Origin: Porphyromonadaceae bacterium
GTDB taxonomy: Bacteria; Bacteroidota; Bacteroidia; Bacteroidales; Paludibacteraceae
DNA: 14,438 bases
NCBI GenBank assembly: GCA_905372605.1
Contig: CAJPPQ010000016.1
Coordinates: 1 to 14,438, forward strand
Reading direction: 5' to 3'
This document shows, piece after piece, positions 1 to 9,395 of the stretch (position 1 is its first letter; every line of letters starts with the position of its first letter). The notes below the pieces were generated by a model. That model ran no database searches, was not told where the DNA came from, and worked only from the letters and a program-made list of their open reading frames with translations. The position numbers were made by a program, and so were the translations under genes.

Positions 1-10
1 GATGAGTGTA

Positions 11-29
11 AATAAAAACTCTTTTTATT
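11..29. terminator. A/T-only hairpin beyond the rnhB end, possible weak terminator
   Basis: AATAAAAA (11-18) and TTTTTATT (22-29) are perfect reverse complements around a 3-nt CTC loop. The stem has no G-C pair, so it is weak. On the + strand it is followed by more T-rich sequence and could end a gene lying left of the window. On the - strand it lies about 85 nt past the rnhB stop. The rest of 1-112 is AT-rich and shows no gene. Confidence 0.25.
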
Positions 30-704
30 ATTTTTAATTTCTCGAATATGTAGTTTTTTGTTCAAAATAAATTTATCAACAATTTATCTATACCTTATTA
101 ATATCATATCAACTATTGGAATTCGAGACTCATCTGCGTATCTAATAGCCTGAAACTTCGACGATGATAAGGGCTTATACCGAAATCTTTTATAGCCTTT
201 CGATGGTGTAGAGTAGGGTAGCCCTTATTTATATTCCAGTGGTAATAAGGATATTGAGTGTGTAAATAATTCATATATTCGTCTCTGTGAGTCTTTGCCA
301 ATATAGATGCAGCAGCTATCGACATATATTTACTATCTCCTTTAACGATAGTTTTATGCGAAATATTTTGATAGTCGATGAATTTATTTCCATCTACTAT
401 AATGTGCTGAGGTCTTACGGTGAGCATATCGATAGCCTTGTGCATAGCTTTTATAGATGCTTTGAGAATGTTTATTTCATCTATTTCTTCGGGGTCGATT
501 TTGGCTACAGCCCAAGCGATAGCCTCGTTTTCGATAACGATACGAAGCGAATCCCTACGACGTTCGGTAAGTTGCTTACTGTCGTTGAGAGCAGGGCAAT
601 CGAAGTCGGCAGGTAGTATTACGGCTGCAGCGAAAACCGCTCCCGCAAGGCAGCCTCTACCGGCTTCGTCGCAGCCGACTTCGATACAGTCGGGCATATA
701 ATAT

Positions 705-2297
<1,593 letters not shown>

Positions 2298-2313
2298 TGT
2301 GTATTTTCCGTTG

Positions 2314-3312
2314 TCAGTGATCGAATACGATGTTCATTACCGTTTGTCCTACGGCGTATAGGGTATTGCGGTCGATAATGTCGAGGTTGTCTTTAGCGGT
2401 GTGCCAATAAGGGTTGAAGCCGCTCTCGGTATTTGGGTCGTATTGGATTATATCGATGGTGGGGATATTGCGTATTTCGTTTATGGGGATATGGTCGTCG
2501 ATGATATATCCGCCACTTCGGTCGATGAAATATCCGTCGAAGCCCGAGGCAATGGCTCTACCCCATACTTTATCTACTATACCGCGAGCGTAGCGTAGAG
2601 AGTGTTGTTCTTTGTAGAACTTGGCTCCGGTAGCACCTACCATATCGAGCAAGATACCGAAACGGGCTTTGTAGTCTGATTTGTGAGGGTTGTTTGCCCA
2701 ATACTTGGAGCCTATACACCAGCCGCCATCATTGTTTCTTACTGTCGGGTCGAATGCGGGCGAACCGTAATCTTCGACGTCGAACAATATGATATCTACC
2801 CCTATGCGGTCGGTTAGGGTAGTGAGGTTACGGGCTATTTCGAGTAGAATGCCTACGCCGCTTGCTCCGTCGTTGGCGCCGATTATCGGTGTTTTGTGCC
2901 TCGACGGGTCGGGGTCTTGGTCGGCAAATGGGCGGCTATCCCAGTGGGCGACGAGCAATACTCGGTCTGCGGCTTGGGGATTGAATATGCCGATGATGTT
3001 TTTGATATCTATAGCCTTATTGTTGTATAATGTACCTCTGCCCTCTTGTACTACTACGCTATCGGCATAATCCCTTAACTTACCGCTCAGGTAGGCGAGG
3101 CATTGTGCGTGTGGCTTGGTGTTTGGTACTCGAGCTCCGAAGTCGGTCTGGTTTTTTACGAACATATATGCCGAATCGGGATTGAAAACGGGTATCTCTA
3201 TTGCCTCTTTGGGCGTTGCCGACGAAGCGTCGTCGCTTTGCGACTTGCTGCCCGAACATTGAACGAACGTCGCCAGCAAGAGAGCAGACGACAGGAGTAG
3301 TATTTTATTCAT
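2314..3312 (-). CDS. Glutaminyl-peptide cyclotransferase-like M28 family metalloenzyme, probable lipoprotein
   Basis: This 332-residue exported protein resembles glutaminyl cyclases, which convert N-terminal Gln of proteins to pyroglutamate, more than classical M28 aminopeptidases. Visible residues by analogy with the animal enzyme are HWDSRP (H123), the zinc-ligand Asp in ANDGASG (D148), the E-D pair in FDVEDYG (E180-D181), D223 in LLDMVGA, DDHIP (H274) and the zinc-ligand His in YWHTAKDNLD (H304). The N-terminus is a hydrophobic signal sequence ending ...LATFVQC-SGSK, so Cys19 may be lipidated. The residues before it (F-V-Q) are a poor lipobox, so a plain signal peptide is possible. It is first in a leftward operon, with a TACCTTTG promoter box 26 nt upstream of its start. 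Bacteroidota place this enzyme in the periplasm, where it modifies signal-peptidase I products. A true aminopeptidase activity cannot be excluded from sequence alone. Confidence 0.88.
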   Translation of the reverse strand: MNKILLLSSALLLATFVQCSGSKSQSDDASSATPKEAIEIPVFNPDSAYMFVKNQTDFGARVPNTKPHAQCLAYLSGKLRDYADSVVVQEGRGTLYNNKAIDIKNIIGIFNPQAADRVLLVAHWDSRPFADQDPDPSRHKTPIIGANDGASGVGILLEIARNLTTLTDRIGVDIILFDVEDYGSPAFDPTVRNNDGGWCIGSKYWANNPHKSDYKARFGILLDMVGATGAKFYKEQHSLRYARGIVDKVWGRAIASGFDGYFIDRSGGYIIDDHIPINEIRNIPTIDIIQYDPNTESGFNPYWHTAKDNLDIIDRNTLYAVGQTVMNIVFDH

Positions 3313-3337
3313 ACTTTACGAGTGTTGTTATTTTTTG

Positions 3338-3345
3338 CAAAGGTA
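3338..3345 (-). promoter_or_regulatory. -7 box TACCTTTG of the leftward cyclotransferase operon
   Basis: The - strand reads TACCTTTG, an exact match to the Bacteroides -7 consensus TAnnTTTG, 26 nt upstream of the ATG at 3312. No convincing -33 TTTG lies about 20 nt further upstream. It serves the three-gene leftward operon and is divergent from the kinase promoter. Confidence 0.6.
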
Positions 3346-3376
3346 ATAAAAAAGATAGCTCTGAGGGTTGCTGCCG

Positions 3377-3407
3377 TTGTGGGTGTGGAAATTTATATCT
3401 ATCTTTG
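3377..3407 (+). promoter_or_regulatory. Promoter of the nucleoside kinase gene
   Basis: TATCTTTG at 3400-3407 matches TAnnTTTG. TTG at 3377-3379 sits 20 nt upstream, as in Bacteroides -33/-7 promoters. Transcription would begin near 3413, upstream of the ATG at 3445 but well downstream of the ATG at 3322. This decides the kinase start. Confidence 0.6.
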
Positions 3408-3444
3408 CTCGGCAAATCCAAGAAAGTATATCATTCGTATTATT

Positions 3445-5109
3445 ATGCAACAGACAGTAAAAATCATTTGCACCAATCTTGGCGACCGTGAGTTTGAATT
3501 TCCGATGGGTATTACTCTGAGAGAAATTTACGATGCGTTGCAGATAAATCTGCCTCACAAAGTGATGTTGGCTTACGTCAATTACAAAGCCGAGAGTTTA
3601 TCGTTTCAGGTATTTCGTCCGAAGATAGTGGAGTTTCTCGATGCCTCTTCGTCGGCGGGTTATCGTACATACGTTCGTAGTCTTACTATGGTATTGTCGA
3701 AGGCTATTCGAGAGCTTTATCCCGACGATATTCTGAGGGTGGAGCATCCTGTTTCGCACGGATATTATTGCAATATCAACGGACGCGAAAATAAGATTGC
3801 CGACGATAAAATAGAGCGTATACGGGAGCGTGTACGCCAAATCATCGAAGCCGATATGCCTATCGAAATTCACGAGTCGCCGAAAGAAGAGGCTATCGCG
3901 ATTTTCGAGCGTCAGGGCGATATGGATACGGTCTATCTTATCGACCGTATGGGCAAACCTTTCGTAACGTACTATTCGCTCGGTAGGTTTTACGACTATT
4001 ATCTGCCTGTACTTGTTCCCTCGACGGGATATTTGGATTTGTTCGATATCGTAAGTTACGAAGACGGGATGCTCCTTCGCGTACCCGACAGAAACAGCCC
4101 CGACCATATAGCTCCCTTCGAAAAGCAACCGAAGCTGTTCGGGATATTCGACGAATTTGCTCGTTGGAACGCACTGCTCGGTATCGTCAATGCGGGCGAC
4201 TTCAATAGGTCTATAAATACCGAAATTCTCGAAGACCTCATTAAGGTGTCTGAAGCCTTGCACGAAAAAAAGATAGCACAGATAGCCGACCGTGTCATAG
4301 CCGAAGGCAAGAAGACGGTGCTGATATCAGGTCCCTCGTCGTCGGGTAAGACTACATTCTCCAAACGGCTGGCAATACAACTGATGACTTCTGGAATAAA
4401 ACCTCTTACGCTTTCGATGGATAATTATTTCGTCGATAGAAAACACACTCCTATTGACGACGAGGGTAAGCCCGACTACGAATCGCTCTACGCTCTCGAC
4501 CTCCAACTTTTTAGAGACGACCTCAGTCGAATATTGCAGGGCGAAAGAGTAGAAATACCGACCTTCGACTTCGCTACCGGAAGCCGCCGATACAACGGCG
4601 ACTCGATAAAACTCAACGGTGACTCGATACTCGTAATCGAGGGCATTCACGCCCTGAACCCCGAAATATCGAAGGGCATCGACCCTACGAAGATTTTCAA
4701 GGTATACGTATCGGCTCTTACCACCATTTCGCTCGACAACCACAACTGGATATCGACTACCGACAATCGTCTGCTCCGACGTATCGTCCGCGACTCCAAA
4801 TTCCGTTCCTATTCGGCTCGGCACACTATCGGTATGTGGCGGAGCGTTCGCCGAGGCGAAGACAAATGGATATTCCCGTTCCAAGAGGAGGCAGACGTTA
4901 TGTTCAACTCGTCGCTTATCTTTGAGTTCGACGTCTTGCGTCGGCACGCCGTGCCTGTACTCGAGACCGTGCCGCAAGACTGTCCCGAATATGCCGAGGC
5001 TCATCGGTTGCTTAAGTTCTTGCAATATTTCAAATCGACCAATGAGGTAGGCATACCCTCGACGTCGCTTTTGAGAGAGTTTCTCGGTGGCAGCAACTTC
5101 AAATACTGA
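3445..5109 (+). CDS. Nucleoside (uridine-like) kinase with N-terminal TGS/ThrRS-like region
   Basis: This 554-residue cytoplasmic protein joins two parts. The N-terminal part (about 1-200) resembles the start of threonyl-tRNA synthetase: a TGS-like ubiquitin fold (roughly 1-60), then a second domain with an HxxxH motif at H101 and H105. The C-terminal part is a P-loop kinase of the uridine kinase/phosphoribulokinase family. Its Walker A is GPSSSGKTT at 296-304, followed by SMDNYFVDR and the helix-rich lid region with NRLLRRIVRDSKFR. The likely reaction is ATP-dependent phosphorylation of a nucleoside, feeding pyrimidine salvage; the exact substrate is inferred from family. The frame stays open up to 3322, but I reject those 41 extra codons because the promoter lies inside them and the TGS fold begins at MQQTVKI. 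An intrinsic terminator follows 32 nt after the stop. Confidence 0.9.
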   Translation: MQQTVKIICTNLGDREFEFPMGITLREIYDALQINLPHKVMLAYVNYKAESLSFQVFRPKIVEFLDASSSAGYRTYVRSLTMVLSKAIRELYPDDILRVEHPVSHGYYCNINGRENKIADDKIERIRERVRQIIEADMPIEIHESPKEEAIAIFERQGDMDTVYLIDRMGKPFVTYYSLGRFYDYYLPVLVPSTGYLDLFDIVSYEDGMLLRVPDRNSPDHIAPFEKQPKLFGIFDEFARWNALLGIVNAGDFNRSINTEILEDLIKVSEALHEKKIAQIADRVIAEGKKTVLISGPSSSGKTTFSKRLAIQLMTSGIKPLTLSMDNYFVDRKHTPIDDEGKPDYESLYALDLQLFRDDLSRILQGERVEIPTFDFATGSRRYNGDSIKLNGDSILVIEGIHALNPEISKGIDPTKIFKVYVSALTTISLDNHNWISTTDNRLLRRIVRDSKFRSYSARHTIGMWRSVRRGEDKWIFPFQEEADVMFNSSLIFEFDVLRRHAVPVLETVPQDCPEYAEAHRLLKFLQYFKSTNEVGIPSTSLLREFLGGSNFKY

Positions 5110-5141
5110 CTTTCGGTAAAACATCCGATGTCTCTATTTTT

Positions 5142-5170
5142 AAGGCTCTTGCGGAGCCTTTTTTTGTTTT
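5142..5170 (+). terminator. Intrinsic terminator of the nucleoside kinase gene
   Basis: AAGGCTC (5142-5148) pairs perfectly with GAGCCTT (5154-5160) around a 5-nt loop and runs straight into a T tract (TTTTTGTTTT, 5161-5170). It lies 32 nt past the kinase stop codon. Confidence 0.85.
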
Positions 5171-5192
5171 TAGGTATTGAGGAAAAACGCTC

Positions 5193-5258
5193 GACGTCGA
5201 GCGTGAAATTTCTTGACGTCGGGAAATTTTATTGGTGACGTCAGCAAATTTTTTATTC
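5193..5258. repeat. Three GACGTC-headed direct repeats with 22-bp period
   Basis: The 6-bp palindrome GACGTC occurs at 5193, 5215 and 5237, exactly 22 bp apart. Each copy is followed by a purine-rich base or three and then an AAATTT-type A/T block. The first copy sits inside a perfect 16-bp palindrome, CGCTCGACGTCGAGCG (5188-5203... centre between 5195 and 5196). Two helical turns of spacing put all three sites on one DNA face, as expected for a multi-site protein-binding element. Function is unknown. Confidence 0.6.
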
Positions 5259-5362
5259 ACTAATACTTATTTATCAGTGACTTACAATAGTTGTTTTTTT
5301 ATGCTCGAAAAACGCCGCTTTTTATTATCCGAAAAGCTTGTGGCAAACAGACGAAAGAGGCG

Positions 5363-5398
5363 AAAAAAACGGTTCGATATCTCCACGACATCGAACCG
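5363..5398 (-). terminator. Intrinsic terminator of malate dehydrogenase
   Basis: On the - strand CGGTTCGAT (5398-5390) pairs perfectly with ATCGAACCG (5378-5370) around an 11-nt loop. A run of seven T residues follows at 5369-5363. It begins 37 nt past the mdh stop. Confidence 0.82.
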
Positions 5399-5434
5399 CA
5401 CACAAACAATTAAATTCTAAACGTAAGATGTTTT

Positions 5435-6376
5435 TTAAATCAACTTCATTTCGGCAAGTACGCTGTTTGTCTTGCGTACGGCGGCAGCCGATGCTTCGAA
5501 TTTGGCTTTTTCGTCGGCGTCGAGTTTAAGTTCTACGATACGTTCTATACCCTTGCGACCGATTACTACAGGCACACCGATAGTGATGTCTTTCTGTCCG
5601 TATTCGCCGTTGAGATGTACGGAGCAAGGTATCATCTTTTTCTGGTCTTTGATTATGCTTTCGGCAACCGACGAAGCGGCAGCACCGGGAGCCATCCAAG
5701 CCGAAGTGCCGAGCAGTCCTGTAAGGGTAGCACCGCCTACCATAGTGTTTTTCACTACCTCTTCGAGTTTTTCGGGGCTCAAAAGAGTTGCGGCGGGTAT
5801 GCCTTTGTATGTAGCCAAGCGTGCGAGCGGTATCATAGTGGTATCGCCGTGTCCGCCGATAACGATGCCTTCCACTTCGTTGGCGTTGCAGCCCAATGCC
5901 TGCGAGAGGAAGTATTTAAATCTCGACGAGTCTAATGCTCCGCCCATACCGATAACGCGTTCGCGAGGCAGTCCGAGTACTTTGTACGATAGATAAGCCA
6001 TCGTGTCCATCGGGTTCGATACGATGATAAGGATAGCCTTCGGTGAATGCTTGAGGATGTTTTCGGCAACACTCTTGACGATACCGGCATTGACACCGAT
6101 AAGCTCTTCGCGCGTCATTCCCGGCTTGCGAGGAATACCCGAAGTGATTACGACCACGTCCGAGTCGGCTGTCTTCGAGTAGTCGTTCGTTACGCCTCTA
6201 ACCACAGAGTCGAAGCCCATAAGCTGAGCCGTCTGCATAATGTCCATAGCTTTGCCTTCTGCCAAGCCTTCTTTGATATCGATTAATACTATTTCGTTGG
6301 CGACTTCGTTTACCGCCAATACATTTGCACAGGTAGCACCTACGTTGCCTGCACCTACAACTGTTACTTTTGACAT
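5435..6376 (-). CDS. mdh: Malate dehydrogenase, LDH-like type
   Basis: This 313-residue NAD-dependent enzyme interconverts malate and oxaloacetate in central carbon metabolism. The Rossmann motif GAGNVG is at 8-13 and the NAD-preferring acidic residue is D33 in LIDIKEG. The substrate specificity loop reads GIPRKPGMTR with R83 and R89; Arg at position 83 marks malate rather than lactate specificity. N121 is in VSNPMD. The catalytic pair and neighbouring Arg are D149 and R152 (GALDSSRF) and H176 (GGHGDTTMIP). Length is typical of the family. The gene stands alone between the convergent kinase gene and the divergent ABC ATPase gene. It has its own TAACTTTG promoter box and a downstream hairpin-plus-T terminator. 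Nothing is missing or odd. Confidence 0.97.
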   Translation of the reverse strand: MSKVTVVGAGNVGATCANVLAVNEVANEIVLIDIKEGLAEGKAMDIMQTAQLMGFDSVVRGVTNDYSKTADSDVVVITSGIPRKPGMTREELIGVNAGIVKSVAENILKHSPKAILIIVSNPMDTMAYLSYKVLGLPRERVIGMGGALDSSRFKYFLSQALGCNANEVEGIVIGGHGDTTMIPLARLATYKGIPAATLLSPEKLEEVVKNTMVGGATLTGLLGTSAWMAPGAAASSVAESIIKDQKKMIPCSVHLNGEYGQKDITIGVPVVIGRKGIERIVELKLDADEKAKFEASAAAVRKTNSVLAEMKLI

Positions 6377-6426
6377 AATTACTTTGTATTATTATATGAT
6401 TAAAAACTTCGTTGTGTCTGTGGTTG

Positions 6427-6434
6427 CAAAGTTA
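6427..6434 (-). promoter_or_regulatory. -7 box TAACTTTG of mdh
   Basis: The - strand reads TAACTTTG, matching TAnnTTTG, 51 nt upstream of the mdh ATG at 6376. I see no clear TTTG at the -33 position. Confidence 0.5.
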
Positions 6435-6537
6435 GTAAAAATATTGTAATAGATAGGTGATAAGTATCGGATAAATATTTCGGTGGCATAGTCCGATGGT
6501 TCGTATGGTAGTTCGTCGATATGTCGAATAAAAGACT

Positions 6538-6545
6538 TACCTTTG
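6538..6545 (+). promoter_or_regulatory. -7 box TACCTTTG of the ABC ATPase-slyD-aroC-yqaA operon
   Basis: TACCTTTG matches TAnnTTTG and lies 20 nt before the GTG start at 6565. The -33 region is poor (TTCG near 6512). The transcript leader would be only about 12-15 nt long. Confidence 0.5.
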
Positions 6546-6564
6546 CAAAAATCATTTTCAGGCG

Positions 6565-7206
6565 GTGCACACTATATCATTACACGATATTTTACCTCGA
6601 ATATTTTCCGATAATCCTCCGCCCTCCGACGTCTGGAGGCAGCGGGTGGAGTTTGTCGCAGGGCAGTCGTACCTGCTGCAAGCCGATTCGGGCAAGGGTA
6701 AGTCGTCGCTTTTCGCCTATATCTACGGCTACCGAGACGACTTCGAGGGCGAAATCCTATTCGACGGCAGGCGTACGCCGCTCGTCGGCTCGCCCGAGTG
6801 GGACACGATAAGGCAGTGCCGTATCGGGATATTGTTTCAAGACCTGAAAATATTCCCCGAGCTTACCGCCTTAGAGAATATCGAGCTGAAAAATCGATTG
6901 CAAGCCTATAAGTCGGAAGCCGAAATCGACGATATGCTACGTCGCCTCGAAATATCGGACAAGAGCCACCAACCGTGCGGCAAGCTATCGTGGGGGCAGC
7001 AGCAGCGTGTAGCTATAATACGTGCTTTGTGCCAGCCATTCGACTTCCTACTACTCGACGAACCGATAAGCCATATAGACGACCGTATGGCTCGCATCGT
7101 AGCCGAACTCATAGCCGAAGAAGTGGCAAGTCGCCAAGCGGCTGTCGTCGTATCGTCTATCGGTAAAGAGCTACCCATGACGTACGACAATACTTTAAAC
7201 CTATAA
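6565..7206 (+). CDS. Lone ABC-type ATPase of an uncharacterised Bacteroidales group
   Basis: This 213-residue cytoplasmic protein contains one ABC nucleotide-binding domain and no membrane segment. Visible motifs in order are a Walker A variant SGKGKSS near residue 43 (the usual first Gly is Ala), the Q-loop LFQDLKIFPELTALENI, the signature LSWGQQQRVAIIRAL, Walker B FDFLLLDEP and the D-loop SHID. The switch His normally found after the next strand is replaced: the segment reads VVVSSIGKELP. The N-terminal strand pattern typical of transporter ATPases is also weak. The start is GTG at 6565, just after a -7 promoter box; no earlier in-frame start is plausible. No permease gene is adjacent, so the partner and substrate are unknown. 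FtsE/LolD-like roles are possible but not supported. It heads a four-gene operon, with a 38-nt gap to slyD. Confidence 0.82.
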   Translation: MHTISLHDILPRIFSDNPPPSDVWRQRVEFVAGQSYLLQADSGKGKSSLFAYIYGYRDDFEGEILFDGRRTPLVGSPEWDTIRQCRIGILFQDLKIFPELTALENIELKNRLQAYKSEAEIDDMLRRLEISDKSHQPCGKLSWGQQQRVAIIRALCQPFDFLLLDEPISHIDDRMARIVAELIAEEVASRQAAVVVSSIGKELPMTYDNTLNL

Positions 7207-7244
7207 ATCGATAAATAATCAATACAAACAAAAAAATAAATATT

Positions 7245-7817
7245 ATGCAGATAACGGAAAATAAACTTGTAACAGTACAATACGAACTATTTGTAAAAAA
7301 CAGCAACGGCTCTTTCGAGCTTATGGAGGCTACTACGCCCGAGGCTCCGCTCAAATATATGCACGGTGTGGGTATGATGTTGCCTAAGTTCGAAGAGCAG
7401 CTTACGGGCAAGAGCGTAGGCGATAAGTTTGAGTTTTCGCTTGCCGCCTCCGACGCATACGGAGAGCGTAGCGACGACAATGTTATAGACCTGCCTATCG
7501 ATGTCTTCACCTCCGACGGTACGCTCGACGAAGAGAGGTTCTTCCCCGGAGCTATCGTGCCTCTCGTCGATGCCAACGGCGACCGCATCAACGCCGAGAT
7601 AGTGAAGATAGCGGCGGAAGCCGTTACGGTCGACCTCAACCACCCGCTTGCGGGCGAAGACCTTTTGTTTAAGGTCAGAGTACTCGACGTACACACTCCC
7701 ACCGACGACGAGTTGGCTTCGATGCACTCTTCGTGCGGAGGGTGTAGCGGATGTGGCGACGACCATCATCACCACGACGACGGCGGTTGCGGCGGAGGCT
7801 GCTGCGGCTGCCACTAA
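7245..7817 (+). CDS. slyD: FKBP-type peptidyl-prolyl cis-trans isomerase, SlyD-like
   Basis: This 190-residue protein folds like SlyD. The FKBP half-domain runs about 1-70 (KLVTVQYELFV, the conserved MHGVGMMLPKFEEQLTGKSVGDKFEF, then DAYGER). An insert-in-flap chaperone domain lies near 75-125 and the last FKBP strand near 140-152 (LLFKVRVLDV). It should catalyse prolyl isomerisation and bind unfolded chains in the cytoplasm. The last 28 or so residues are a low-complexity tail with seven Cys and five His among Gly and Asp, matching the nickel/zinc-binding tails of SlyD proteins. In E. coli this tail helps deliver nickel; that role here is inference. The start follows an A-rich leader. Chorismate synthase begins 28 nt after the stop. 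Confidence 0.93.
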   Translation: MQITENKLVTVQYELFVKNSNGSFELMEATTPEAPLKYMHGVGMMLPKFEEQLTGKSVGDKFEFSLAASDAYGERSDDNVIDLPIDVFTSDGTLDEERFFPGAIVPLVDANGDRINAEIVKIAAEAVTVDLNHPLAGEDLLFKVRVLDVHTPTDDELASMHSSCGGCSGCGDDHHHHDDGGCGGGCCGCH

Positions 7818-7832
7818 ACGGCGATACATATC

Positions 7833-7840
7833 GGAGGAGG
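7833..7840 (+). promoter_or_regulatory. Strong Shine-Dalgarno sequence GGAGGAGG fixing the aroC start
   Basis: GGAGGAGG lies 5 nt before the GTG at 7846. Strong purine-rich sites are uncommon in Bacteroidota, and this one decides the start against earlier in-frame ATG codons inside slyD. Confidence 0.65.
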
Positions 7841-7845
7841 TACTC

Positions 7846-8901
7846 GTGGACAATACCTTTGGCAATAGGCTTACCCTTACGACTTTCGGTTCGTCGCACG
7901 GCGAAGCTATCGGCGGTGTCGTCGACGGCTTTCCGCGTGGTATCCGTATCGATACCCAAGCCGTAGCCTTGCGACTTGCTCGGCGGCAGACGGGGCGTTA
8001 TGCCTTTTCGTCGCAGCGACACGAGCCCGACGAGGTGCGCTTTCTATCCGGTATATCCGACGGTGTTTCCGACGGTTTTCCCATAGCTTTTTTTATCGAA
8101 AACCGAAACGCACGCAGCACAGACTACGACAGTATAAAAGATATGCTCCGCCCTTCGCACGCCGATTATACCTACCGCCTTAAGTATGGTGTCGACCACT
8201 TAGTCGGAGGTGGGCGAGCCTCGGGCAGAGAGACTGCCTCGTGGGTTGTGGCGGGCTCTCTGGCGTTGCAAGCGTTGCAAGCCAAGGCGATAGATATAGT
8301 CGGCTATGTGTCGCAGATAGGGCGAGTCGTCGAGACGATGCCTTACACATCTCTCGACCTGAGAGGTATCGATAAAAACCCTCTACCTACGCCCGACGAG
8401 TCGACGGCTCGCCGTATGGCAGCAGAGATAGACCTTGCCCGCAGCGATAGCGACAGCCTCGGAGGTGTCGTCTCGTGTGTGGTGAAGGGCGTGTCGTCCG
8501 GTATAGGCAATCCTGTTTTCAATAAACTATCCTCAAGGCTTGCGGCGGCTATGATGTCGATACCCTCGGCTAAGGGGTTCGACTACGGAGCGGGCTTCGA
8601 AGCGGCGGCTATGCGTGGCTCGGAACACAATGATATATTCGTTGCCGATAGCGACGGTATTCGTACTGCCACCAACCGAAGCGGAGGCATACAAGGCGGT
8701 ATATCGAACGGCGAAGACATATATTTCCGTGTAGCTTTCAAGCCTGTAGCAAGTATCGGTAAGCCTCAGCAGACAGTCGATACCCACGGCAATGCCCGTA
8801 CTATCGAAATCCGTGGCAGGCACGATGTCTGTATCGTACCGCGAGTCGTACCTGTGGTAGAGTCGTTGACGGCTTTGGTCGTATTGGATTTGATGTTGTG
8901 A
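7846..8901 (+). CDS. aroC: Chorismate synthase
   Basis: This 351-residue cytoplasmic enzyme converts 5-enolpyruvylshikimate 3-phosphate to chorismate, the last step of the shikimate pathway, using reduced FMN. Recognisable motifs are TFGSSHGEAIGGVVDGFP at the N-terminus, RPSHADYTYRLKYG, the GGGRASGRETA loop and the C-terminal THGNARTIEIRGRHDVCIVPR...PVVES. The first motif has Ser where most members have Glu (GESHG), while the catalytic His is kept. The GTG start at 7846 gives the usual length; the frame is open back to 7648, but that part overlaps slyD and translates to Thr/Ala runs. The stop overlaps the next gene's start as TGATG, suggesting translational coupling. Third gene of its operon. 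Confidence 0.96.
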   Translation: MDNTFGNRLTLTTFGSSHGEAIGGVVDGFPRGIRIDTQAVALRLARRQTGRYAFSSQRHEPDEVRFLSGISDGVSDGFPIAFFIENRNARSTDYDSIKDMLRPSHADYTYRLKYGVDHLVGGGRASGRETASWVVAGSLALQALQAKAIDIVGYVSQIGRVVETMPYTSLDLRGIDKNPLPTPDESTARRMAAEIDLARSDSDSLGGVVSCVVKGVSSGIGNPVFNKLSSRLAAAMMSIPSAKGFDYGAGFEAAAMRGSEHNDIFVADSDGIRTATNRSGGIQGGISNGEDIYFRVAFKPVASIGKPQQTVDTHGNARTIEIRGRHDVCIVPRVVPVVESLTALVVLDLML

Positions 8902-9356
8902 TGCTCGATTTTCTTCTACAATATGGATATTACGGACTCTTTGCGGTAGCGTTCCTTGCGGCTACCGTCTTGCCCTTCTCTTCCGAATTTGCTTTCGGCG
9001 GTTGCCTTGCCGCAGGGCTCGACCCTTTGGGATGTATCGTAGCGGCTACCGTGGGTAACTTCCTTGGCGGTACTACCTCTTATTATCTCGGATATCTCGG
9101 CAAGATAGAGTGGATAGAGAAGTACTTCAAGGTCAAACGCGCCAAGATCGAGCGGGTGCAGCAGTGGCTCGACGGCAAAGGAGCCTATATGGCTTTTTTT
9201 AGCTTCGTACCCTTTGTGGGCGACCTCATTCCGCTGGCTCTCGGCTTTATGCGTGCATCGCTGACGAAGGTTGCTATCAGTATGTTTGTAGGCAAACTCG
9301 TACGGTTCGTTGTTACTGCCTATCTTTGGGCGGCAGCTATAGATGTTGTTGCTTAA
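8901..9356 (+). CDS. YqaA/DedA-type small integral membrane protein (VTT domain)
   Basis: This 151-residue inner-membrane protein has hydrophobic segments near 5-25, 30-55, 90-120 and 122-148. The middle contains GNFLGGTTSYYLGYLGK, a YqaA-like motif. A charged amphipathic stretch, KYFKVKRAKIERVQQWLDGKGAYMAFF, links to the F-x-P-x-x-G-D reentrant-type segment SFVPFVGDLIPLALGFMR. This pattern belongs to the SNARE-associated/VTT family, whose larger DedA members are linked to lipid flipping and envelope homeostasis; the role of the small YqaA group is not established. The ATG at 8901 overlaps the aroC stop by one base. A GTG one codon earlier (8898) is an alternative. It is the last gene of the operon, and repeat-rich DNA begins about 40 nt after its stop. 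Confidence 0.85.
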   Translation: MLDFLLQYGYYGLFAVAFLAATVLPFSSEFAFGGCLAAGLDPLGCIVAATVGNFLGGTTSYYLGYLGKIEWIEKYFKVKRAKIERVQQWLDGKGAYMAFFSFVPFVGDLIPLALGFMRASLTKVAISMFVGKLVRFVVTAYLWAAAIDVVA

Positions 9357-9395
9357 ACGTTTGATTTGTACTCCGCACTGCGTCCTCCATTCCTT

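Larger units (their letters stand above)
5110..5434. other. Intergenic region between convergent kinase and malate dehydrogenase genes
   Basis: These 325 nt hold the kinase terminator (5142-5170), three GACGTC sites at 22-bp spacing (5193-5258), an imperfect hairpin (CACTAATA 5258-5265 with TATCAGTG 5272-5279, one mismatch) and the mdh terminator (5363-5398). Short frames of about 60 codons here have no start signals or protein-like features, and I call no gene. Confidence 0.7.

Noticed and set aside
3322..3444. Upstream extension of the nucleoside kinase frame
   Set aside because: The -33/-7 promoter lies inside it, and the TGS-like fold begins at the ATG at 3445.
4327..5124. 265-codon - strand frame opposite the kinase
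   Set aside because: It is antisense to clear coding sequence and its translation has no family features.
5193..5258. CRISPR array
   Set aside because: The repeated part is only about 6-10 bp and the period of 22 bp is too short for a repeat plus spacer. No cas gene is present.
7648..7845. Upstream extension of the chorismate synthase frame
   Set aside because: It overlaps slyD, gives Thr/Ala runs, and the strong GGAGGAGG site plus normal protein length favour the GTG at 7846.
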